Made by a program: the position numbers and the translations under genes
The notes under the pieces: generated by a model
The model's input: only the letters and a program-made list of their open reading frames with translations
The model's database searches: none
Told to the model about the DNA's origin: nothing
Part shown: positions 1-5,180 of the stretch, one piece after another
How the letters are laid out: each line of letters opens with the position of its first letter
Numbering within the stretch: the stretch's first letter is position 1
Assembly (NCBI GenBank): GCA_047632015.1
Contig: JBLIBC010000185.1
Span: 1-5,715 of the forward strand
DNA length: 5,715 bases
Reading direction: 5' to 3'
DNA from: JBLIAZ01 sp047632015
Lineage (GTDB): Bacteria; Bacteroidota; Bacteroidia; Flavobacteriales_C; GCA-002722245

Positions 1-221
1 TCCTCATTGGTGATGTGCTGAGTCATATCGTTATTTTCGTATCCCACAAATCGACTAGGAGCAAAATGGTTTTCACCATCAACTTTGTAAACAACAATAG
101 TCTTTCCTTTGCGTACTATGTTCCCTGCAAATACCTTTTGCTCTTTACTCCCTGAAAGAAGGTATTTTTCGAGAATCAAAATGTTATCAATTATTTGTTG
201 TTTTTTGGAAACTAGTTTCAT
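1..221 (-). CDS. Hypothetical protein, N-terminal 73 residues (gene runs off the left edge)
   Basis: An open frame on the minus strand starts with ATG at 221-219 and stays open to base 1, giving 73 complete codons. It begins MKLVSKKQQIIDNILILEKY and later reads NHFAPSRFVGYENNDM. The composition is soluble and charged, with no signal peptide or membrane segment. An in-frame ATG further upstream at 296-294 is cut off by a stop at 236-234, so 221 is the start. No Shine-Dalgarno is visible, which is normal for Bacteroidota. I do not recognise the family with certainty. The FAPSRFxGYxNN stretch reminds me of the N-terminal part of some Bacteroidota HNH-nuclease or McrA-like proteins, but the catalytic part would lie outside the window, so this is only a suggestion. 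Coding status is supported by natural-looking sequence and by the frame remaining open to the edge. Confidence 0.66.
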   Translation of the reverse strand, partial: MKLVSKKQQIIDNILILEKYLLSGSKEQKVFAGNIVRKGKTIVVYKVDGENHFAPSRFVGYENNDMTQHITNE

Positions 222-473
222 AGGTTGAATGTTGTTAAAGACTGCTAAAATTACAAAAAAGCAATGGAAAATGTTGGCTCTAAAAGAAGTAATCATGGTA
301 TATTTTTTTACAAAAACAGTCTAAATGGGCTAGGAATACAGGTGTTAACCTATTTGAAATAGTCGTCTAAAAAGGCTGTGTCTATTGGTGCTAGTGAGAT
401 TACTGATGTTTTGATCTTTTTTTCTTCTGTTAATAGAGTGTCCTAGGACATAGTCCTAAGAGGTTTGATATTA
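222..473. other. Intergenic region with a short palindrome, no gene seen
   Basis: No credible gene is seen. A 20-codon minus-strand frame (296-234) has no protein-like character. The one structured element is GTCCTAGGAC at 440-449, a perfect 10-bp palindrome. It overlaps a 6-bp hairpin, TAGGAC (444-449) / GTCCTA (453-458) with loop ATA, immediately before the tandem repeats. The promoter of the minus-strand gene starting at 221 should lie here, but no clear TAnnTTTG box was found. Confidence 0.5.
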
Positions 474-693
474 AGAGGAGGAGTGCCAACAGGCACTCAG
501 GTATCACCCCTAAACTTCACGTTAAACAATCAAAAAAAGAGGAGGAGTGCCAACAGGCACTCAGGTATCACCCCTAAACTTCACGTTAAACAATCAAAAA
601 AAGAGGAGGAGTACCAACAGGTACTCAGGTATCACCCCTAAACTTCACGTTAAACAATCAAAAAAAGAGGAGGAGTACCAACAGGCACTCAGG
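474..693. repeat. Tandem 64-bp repeat, 3 full copies plus a partial, each with a hairpin
   Basis: Copies begin with AGAGGAGG at 474, 538, 602 and 666, an exact 64-bp period. The first three are full length; the fourth stops matching after 693. Each copy has, in order, AGAGGAG, a 7-bp hairpin with loop AACA, CAGGTATCACCCCT, a GTTAAAC box (521, 585, 649) and an A-rich tail. The arms are 481-487/492-498 in copy 1 and the equivalent places in the others. Copies 1 and 2 have GAGTGCC/GGCACTC. Copy 3 has GAGTACC/GGTACTC, a compensated pair change. Copy 4 has GAGTACC/GGCACTC, which is mispaired on the plus strand but would form a G-U wobble in a minus-strand RNA. Outside this base pair the full copies are identical. 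There are no unique spacers, so this is not a CRISPR array. No reading frame or known function is recognised. Confidence 0.93.
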
Positions 694-739
694 AAGACAC
701 TCTTCGTGTCACTGCTTATGTAGCATAGCGAGGGCTAAG

Positions 740-771
740 AAAAAGCCTTACAGGAATGTAAGGCTTTTTTT
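740..771 (+). terminator. Intrinsic terminator, possibly bidirectional
   Basis: A 12-bp perfect stem, AAAAAGCCTTAC (740-751) pairing with GTAAGGCTTTTT (758-769), has a 6-nt loop and a T-run through 771. The A-run on the left arm gives a five-U tract on the minus strand, so it could work both ways. It lies downstream of the tandem repeats and would end any plus-strand transcript through them. Read on the minus strand, its loop is ATTCCT, the same as in the terminator at 4024-4055. Confidence 0.82.
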
Positions 772-773
772 AT

Positions 774-906
774 GGGGAACAACGGTAGACTTTCTTTGAG
801 GGACAGGTAGTGGGAGTGTTTATGTTTCATAAGTTGGTTGCTTTTCAGGCGACTGTGCCCAACTGTAACGCTTTTTTGTATGCCTCCCGCTAAAGTTCCC
901 CTCCCC
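774..906. other. Structured non-coding block bounded by GGGGAAC / GTTCCCC
   Basis: This stretch between two terminators is bounded by a 7-bp inverted repeat, GGGGAAC (774-780) and GTTCCCC (895-901). Inside is a second inverted repeat, AGTTGG (832-837) and CCAACT (859-864). Its right end, read on the minus strand, is GGGGAACTTTAGCGGGAGG, closely resembling sequence at 5094-5137. The frame on the minus strand across 941-735 has no gene-like features and runs through both terminator stems, so I treat the block as non-coding. Function unknown; it may be a remnant of a mobile or recombining element. Confidence 0.4.
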
Positions 907-930
907 AATTTAAAATACAATCCAAAATAA

Positions 931-953
931 AAGGGAGCCATTACGACTCCCTT
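931..953 (-). terminator. Intrinsic terminator of the 684-residue secreted-protein gene
   Basis: A 7-bp perfect stem, AAGGGAG (931-937) with CTCCCTT (947-953), has a 9-nt loop. On the minus strand it is followed by TTATTTT, a U-rich tract. It lies about 70 bp beyond the stop codon of the minus-strand gene ending at 1025, the right place and direction to end that transcript. Confidence 0.75.
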
Positions 954-1024
954 ATTATCCTAGTATCTGCATTTTCTTCTACTTGACTAATCACCACCTT
1001 TCTGACATCAACAGTTTTTACCTT

Positions 1025-3079
1025 TTATTCCACCACTAACTTAACTGTAGATACTTTTCCGTCTGCGTGAACTTTAACAAAATAAGTTCCTGATGTCAAA
1101 TTTGAGCTTTCAATTGTTCGAGTGTTTGTTAACGTTTTCAACAATTTTCCTTGTGAATCTAGAATGTCTATTTTACTAGGAACCACATCACTTTCTACAA
1201 GCACGGTTTCATTTTTTGTTGGATTTGGGGACAAGGCTACTGTTTTTTTTCTTGATTGTGATGAAACGCCATTTGCATTTATATCTTGTAGTACAACTAA
1301 TTTGCCATCATCGTTCACATAAGAGGCTATCAATCCATAATCCTCAGTATACCAATAGTAGTTTTCAGTATTAATATCACCTACAATCACTTCTTTTACC
1401 AATACACATTCGGAATTTCCTAGAATCGTAGAAACTGTTCCCTCGCCAACTACGGTACCAGATAATCGGAAATCATAATCAACGGTATTCTTGCTTGCCT
1501 TTCCGAAGGTATGCCACTCTTTTCCCATCACATACGGTAATGCCAAAGTAGTCGTGTTTGGAGTATCAAGTTTATAACCCGCAAAAGATTCATAGTAGTA
1601 ATTATCATCCTCTATGTAGAACTCCTTTTTGGTTCCATCAGAACTAGTTAAGTCCAGGTTTTTCTGATCATTTATGGTGGCAGTTGTTTTGTTGGAGATG
1701 CCCCCGGTTAGTGAAGTAAAGTCCCAGGTTAATCCTGATCCAGTTGCTAAGTTTAACACGTTAGACATAGAATCAATTGTATATTCAAGATTAGAGCGAA
1801 CCATTCCGTCAGTCCAATTCAGTTCTTGTGCATCAACACCTAAATTAGATGGATCAACATACTCAGGAGTTAAAAATCTTGCTTGATAAACAACGAAGTC
1901 GTCATATCCTCCACCAAGATAAGCGGCGATTCTACCATGTTCCTTTGTTTCCCAAAAGTAGTGAACTGCTGAAATTGGACCAGTATAAGCTTCTCTTACC
2001 AATAAACAATCGAACGTTCCAAGACCAAGTTTTATAGTTCCTCTAGCTACCACTTCTCCCTGCAGTTTCAATTGTGAATAGCCAAAAACGGTGTTAGTAA
2101 CGGACCAATTTTTACCATATCTATGCGGTAATCCAATCGTTGTTTTATTTGGGTCATCTAAAAACACTTCTTCAATTTTTACGAGGAAATATGAACTATC
2201 ACCATGATGAAAATATTGATCAGGATATGAATTACTTTTCACTTTAATTAATGTGTCATTATCATAGAATACTCCCACAGTATCCAATTTACCGTTGTTG
2301 TACGCTAAAAAATCCCAAATTTTATTATCTCCTTTCGAAACATCCAATTCGGTGATATCCTTAGTAAAGTGCATTCCAACTAATTCTTTTCCAAGTCCCC
2401 AGTATAAATCACTTTTTGTGATTTCCCAACCGGATCCATATGAGATGCTAGAAGTGGAATCAACACCAAAAGATTCTGTTACTAATAAATCATCGCTGCC
2501 GTAAAACCATGATGCAATTCTGCCATATTCAACTGTTTCCCAAAAATATCTTGTTTGAGTTCCTGTGATTGCAGAAATAATCTCTTTAACTAACAGACAT
2601 TCGTGTGTTCCCAACGCGGTTGTAATTTGACCACTTGCTACCACTTCTGCGTTTAATGTTACAGTCAGTCCTCCACTTAAACCTGAAGCTGTTCCAGTCC
2701 AGACTTTCCCATAAAAGTGAGGTAAACCTATACTAACAAGCTTTGGGTCATCTGCTTGCACACCACTAAAAGAAGCATAAGTATATGTTGTGTCCGAAAC
2801 TTTATAATCAAAATCTCCTTTTAACGATGAGGTAATAAGTACAGTTGAATTATCAGCAGTAACCACTACAGTTTCCTCTGTTGTTGTAGCTGGAGCTGCC
2901 GAGAAATCCCATAATTGATTAGTTCCTGAGGTAGAGTTTACATACTGACTTCCAGCAATCACTTTATTATTCCATTTTGCTCCTGTTTCGAATTTTAAAT
3001 GCTCTTTTAGAATCGTGGTTTGGGCAAATGCAATGGAAATTGTTTGTATTGCAAAAACAAAAAGTAATAATTTTTTCAT
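1025..3079 (-). CDS. Secreted T9SS cargo protein with three ~198-residue repeats and a type A sorting domain
   Basis: The 684-residue product begins with a Sec signal peptide (MKKLLLFVFAIQTISIAFAQ, cleavage probably after residue 20). The mature part has three homologous units at about 21-205, 222-402 and 419-600. Each carries a WDF motif (57, 255, 452), an LP-x(3)-GK-x-W motif (119-127, 317-325, 514-522), a block like GEVVAxGTxxxxLGTxECLLVKE, and a YFWETxEYGRIASY-like block. These landmarks recur every 197-198 residues. Residues 611-684 are a T9SS type A sorting domain, with LSPNP (616-620), KIDILDSQGKLL (636-647) and LTSGTYFVKV (661-670). The protein should therefore be carried across the outer membrane by T9SS and released or anchored after removal of the tail. 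I do not recognise the repeat unit as a named domain; it is predicted beta-rich and has no obvious catalytic residues. An adhesive or structural role is a guess. The start at 3079 is fixed by the signal peptide. Confidence 0.95.
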   Translation of the reverse strand: MKKLLLFVFAIQTISIAFAQTTILKEHLKFETGAKWNNKVIAGSQYVNSTSGTNQLWDFSAAPATTTEETVVVTADNSTVLITSSLKGDFDYKVSDTTYTYASFSGVQADDPKLVSIGLPHFYGKVWTGTASGLSGGLTVTLNAEVVASGQITTALGTHECLLVKEIISAITGTQTRYFWETVEYGRIASWFYGSDDLLVTESFGVDSTSSISYGSGWEITKSDLYWGLGKELVGMHFTKDITELDVSKGDNKIWDFLAYNNGKLDTVGVFYDNDTLIKVKSNSYPDQYFHHGDSSYFLVKIEEVFLDDPNKTTIGLPHRYGKNWSVTNTVFGYSQLKLQGEVVARGTIKLGLGTFDCLLVREAYTGPISAVHYFWETKEHGRIAAYLGGGYDDFVVYQARFLTPEYVDPSNLGVDAQELNWTDGMVRSNLEYTIDSMSNVLNLATGSGLTWDFTSLTGGISNKTTATINDQKNLDLTSSDGTKKEFYIEDDNYYYESFAGYKLDTPNTTTLALPYVMGKEWHTFGKASKNTVDYDFRLSGTVVGEGTVSTILGNSECVLVKEVIVGDINTENYYWYTEDYGLIASYVNDDGKLVVLQDINANGVSSQSRKKTVALSPNPTKNETVLVESDVVPSKIDILDSQGKLLKTLTNTRTIESSNLTSGTYFVKVHADGKVSTVKLVVE

Positions 3080-3210
3080 GTGGTTTTTTATTAATGTTCT
3101 TTGATTTTATACGCAACCGATTCAAAAAGGTTACGTGCAGTTCAGTCCTATAATTTTTCTTAAAACTACGAAAACTTCTTTGTCCATAATTACCCTAGCC
3201 AAAAAACCAA

Positions 3211-3242
3211 TTGTTTTTACTTAAATCTTCCCAGTAACTTTT
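3211..3242 (+). promoter_or_regulatory. Possible Bacteroidota-type promoter for the RCC1 pseudogene
   Basis: TTG at 3211-3213 is separated by 21 bp from TAACTTTT at 3235-3242, one base from the Bacteroidota -7 box TAnnTTTG. The spacing fits that promoter class, and the box lies 55 bp before the ATG at 3298. The match is imperfect and the region is AT-rich, so a chance match is possible. Confidence 0.3.
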
Positions 3243-3297
3243 TTCTTAGCGTAAGCGTTACTAGTATAAAATGACCAGTTGCAAAAACTTCCCAAAA

Positions 3298-3934
3298 ATG
3301 AAAAAAGTGATATATTATCTGACTTTAATTTTCACAACCATTTACATTCCATTAAACGCTCAGAACGTAGCGTCAGGCGGTGCTCATTCTCTGTTTTTAA
3401 AAAACGACGGTACTTTTTGGGCTACAGGTGACAATTTGAATGGTCAATTAGGTGATGGAAGTACGGAGGATAGGGTTCATCTTGTGGAAACAGCTTCTTT
3501 AGTAGTTCTAGATTACGTTGCACTAAATCAAGAACTACCGCAAACGGCCTTAAATCTTGGTCAAGAATGAAAAAACAGAAAAACAAGGCATTAAAGGAAA
3601 AAGACTGAAAGCTTCGTGGGACGTGGATTACCTGAGGAAAGTAATGAAAATAAAAGTGTGATTTTGCCCTGAGAACAGCGGGGAATCAATAAATCTTTTC
3701 CTAAATTGCGTTGATATATACCCAAATCCAGTAGAAAACGAGTTAGCTCTGTCTGCTTCCGATTACAATAATTCCACAGCGTAAGTTTCCAATTTAACTG
3801 GTCTATTACTAATAAGCGTTAATTTGCAAAAGGAACAAACAACGATTGATATGTCTGGATTTTCAAAGGGCACTTATGTAATTAGTGTAAAATCAGACAA
3901 GAGTACTTCTGTAAGTAAGTTTATTAAAAAGTAA
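3298..3934 (+). pseudogene. Remnant of an RCC1-repeat, T9SS-sorted secreted protein
   Basis: The N-terminal piece starts at ATG 3298 (MKKVIYYLTLIFTTIYIPLN, signal peptide ending near AQ). It continues into one clear RCC1 blade: ASGGAHSLFLKNDG, then FWATGDNLNGQLGDGST. Similarity ends about base 3489 and the frame stops at 3568-3570. In another frame, 3710-3934 encodes a T9SS sorting domain: VDIYPNPVENEL, IDMSGFSKGTYVISV, ending SKFIKK at a TAA at 3932-3934. One TAA at 3782-3784 interrupts it, where a single A-to-T change in a Lys codon would explain the stop. Known RCC1 proteins of this kind carry several blades, so most of the middle has been lost. The 3490-3709 stretch matches neither half and may be foreign. 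An upstream ATG at 3271 would put nine polar residues before the signal peptide, so 3298 is preferred. A secreted beta-propeller was probably the ancestral product. Confidence 0.85.
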
Positions 3935-4023
3935 AGTGTCATTCCTAAGCTTGCCTCTGATTAACTCCTGCTAGACTTTCCTCAAATTTTTAGATATAAT
4001 CCAAAAAAAAAGGAGCCATAAAT

Positions 4024-4055
4024 AAAAAGTCCTGCATTCCTGTAGGGCTTTTTTT
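4024..4055 (+). terminator. Intrinsic terminator downstream of the RCC1 pseudogene
   Basis: The left arm AAAAAGTCCTGCA (4024-4036) pairs with TGTAGGGCTTTTT (4041-4053), and T's continue to 4055. Two pairs are G-U wobbles in the plus-strand RNA but would be A-C mismatches in the minus-strand RNA. The element is therefore tuned to the plus strand and most likely ended the ancestral RCC1 gene. It lies just past the end of the minus-strand lipoprotein gene (4077) and may help there weakly. Confidence 0.78.
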
Positions 4056-4076
4056 ATACGTTAACATCATACCATT

Positions 4077-4802
4077 CTACTCATAATATTTCCACTCATT
4101 TCCAACTACATTTTTTATGGTTAAATTAAAACTCATTGGGGTTTCTGTGAAAGGGGAATCCTTTTCAACAAGAATTACATTACTGGTGCTCCAAGTTATA
4201 AAACCGTTAACCGAATCAACTTTCGCATCCAGTTTAACATCTGTCTTTTTTAACACGAAATGATTTCTTCCTCCATCAGGTTTGGACAATGTTATTGCAA
4301 ACATATCAGGGTGAGCATATCCTGGAAAAATATGAAGGCCAGATACTGCTGTGTACGTTTTATCAACGATAGGTGTCTTTTTAAAGAAAATATTCAAAGC
4401 ACCATACCTTTCTCCTTTAAAAGTTGATTGAATTTTATGTCGCTTAGTATACGAGTCTTTATTTAAGTTAAAGCCATTGAGGTCGTGATTCATTGTGCTA
4501 TATGCAATGGCATTGTCTCCAGCGGTTACAGTTTCATGCACTGTGTAAGTTGTCGTTTCGGTGGTAGTCGTGGTTTCTGTTTCAGTTGTGGTTCCAACCT
4601 CGGTAGTGGTGGTCACCCCCGTTTCGGTTTCATTTGTTTCGGTAGTAGTTGAATCAGTGGTGGTTCCTCCTTCGGTTTCTGTGGTAACCGCGACCTCGGT
4701 TGTTTCTGTATTTTTTTCTTCTTGAAACTCCTCGTCTTTTTGACAAGCAGTGAACGCTGTTGCCAAAGCAATGCAAATTGTTGTTGTGTTAATTGTTTTC
4801 AT
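4077..4802 (-). CDS. Surface-exposed lipoprotein with Thr/Glu-rich tether, function unknown
   Basis: I choose the ATG at 4802-4800 (241 residues). The upstream in-frame ATG at 4826 would place MYSLKSNI before a normal lipoprotein signal peptide. The signal MKTINTTTICIALATAFTAC ends in a lipobox-like FTAC, making Cys20 the lipidated residue. Cys20 is followed by QKDEE. In Bacteroidota, Lys plus acidic residues directly after the cysteine form the lipoprotein export signal (best studied in Capnocytophaga, consensus near QKDDE), so surface display is likely. Residues about 31-92 are almost entirely Thr and Glu with a few Val, Gly and Asn, an extended tether; DST at 50-52 fits the Bacteroidota O-glycosylation rule D-S/T-(A/I/L/V/M/T). 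Residues about 95-241 look like one compact beta-rich domain ending GNEWKYYE, which I do not recognise. The DNA of the tether (about 4527-4712) is a GTT/GGT-like low-complexity tract that could change length by slippage. Confidence 0.9.
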   Translation of the reverse strand: MKTINTTTICIALATAFTACQKDEEFQEEKNTETTEVAVTTETEGGTTTDSTTTETNETETGVTTTTEVGTTTETETTTTTETTTYTVHETVTAGDNAIAYSTMNHDLNGFNLNKDSYTKRHKIQSTFKGERYGALNIFFKKTPIVDKTYTAVSGLHIFPGYAHPDMFAITLSKPDGGRNHFVLKKTDVKLDAKVDSVNGFITWSTSNVILVEKDSPFTETPMSFNLTIKNVVGNEWKYYE

Positions 4803-4826
4803 AATGTTTGATTTTAGTGAGTACAT

Positions 4827-5180
4827 TAAAAATGAATTTTATTCAATTTTTTAATTTAAAAAGCTGTGCCAAGAATTAATTCGAATTGAATTAAGTATTT
4901 GTTAATACTACAGAACCCTATTTTTGGTGTTTTGAGATCCTGAAAGGAACAAGGTAATGTTTGGATATACAGTAATTGATCAATATCAATTGAAGAGGTA
5001 ATCAATAACTTGATCTAGAGTTTGAAATTAGAGGAGGTTGTTTTGGCTCTCAGGTATGATGCGTTTATGCATCACCTCCAATGGGGCATGGCGGGGGAAC
5101 GTTAAACTTTTGTAATCTGTTTATTAAGCGGGAGGTAGATTATATTTTACCAAAATAATTGTAACTATGCGTCAGTATCT
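4827..5180. other. Intergenic region between divergent genes, with inverted repeats
   Basis: There is no credible gene here. The region separates the minus-strand lipoprotein gene from the plus-strand glycosyltransferase gene, so both promoters should lie within it, though no convincing TTG / TAnnTTTG pair was found. TATATTTT at 5141-5148 is a weak -7 candidate lacking a well-spaced upstream box. AT-rich symmetry includes the palindrome AATTCGAATT (4878-4887) and the hairpin AATTGAT (4974-4980) / ATCAATT (4985-4991). The latter could be an operator, without direct support. The right part contains the repeat relative at 5030-5107. Confidence 0.5.
5030..5107. repeat. Single diverged relative of the 64-bp tandem repeat, with its own hairpin
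   Basis: The landmarks of the 474-693 repeat appear here in the same order and orientation: AGAGGAGG (5030-5037), CTCAGGTAT (5049-5057), CACC (5073-5076) and CGTTAAAC (5100-5107). Compared with the tandem unit, the first hairpin is degraded. About 15 extra bases between GGTAT and CACC create a new hairpin: GATGC (5058-5062) / GCATC (5069-5073), loop GTTTAT, continued by AGGT (5052-5055) / ACCT (5074-5077) past a two-base bulge. The shared order makes common descent likely; function is unknown. Confidence 0.6.

Noticed and set aside
234..296. A 20-codon minus-strand frame upstream of the gene starting at 221
   Set aside because: Short and without protein-like features; it only shows that the gene cannot start further upstream.
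474..693. A CRISPR array
   Set aside because: The whole 64-bp unit repeats with no unique spacers, and no cas-like gene is nearby.
735..941. A 68-codon minus-strand open frame
   Set aside because: It overlaps both flanking terminator stems, has no recognisable protein features or start signal, and lies over inverted repeats; it is best read as chance.
1122..2504. Several plus-strand open frames of 62-70 codons within the secreted-protein gene
   Set aside because: They are antisense to a well-supported coding frame with a clear repeat structure and have no supporting features of their own.
3271..3297. An upstream start for the RCC1 remnant
   Set aside because: It would add nine polar residues before a standard MKK signal peptide; the ATG at 3298 fits far better.
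4862..4875. A sigma-54 promoter for the lipoprotein gene, from TTGGCAC on the minus strand
   Set aside because: The -12 GC element is missing at the required spacing, and this sigma factor is not typical in the lineage suggested by the window.
521..5107. GTTAAAC boxes (521, 585, 649, 5101) as integron attC core sites (GTTRRRY)
   Set aside because: The boxes fit the loose core, but no partner of the RYYYAAC form occurs at the proper distance upstream, there are no stem arms typical of attC, and no integrase is seen.
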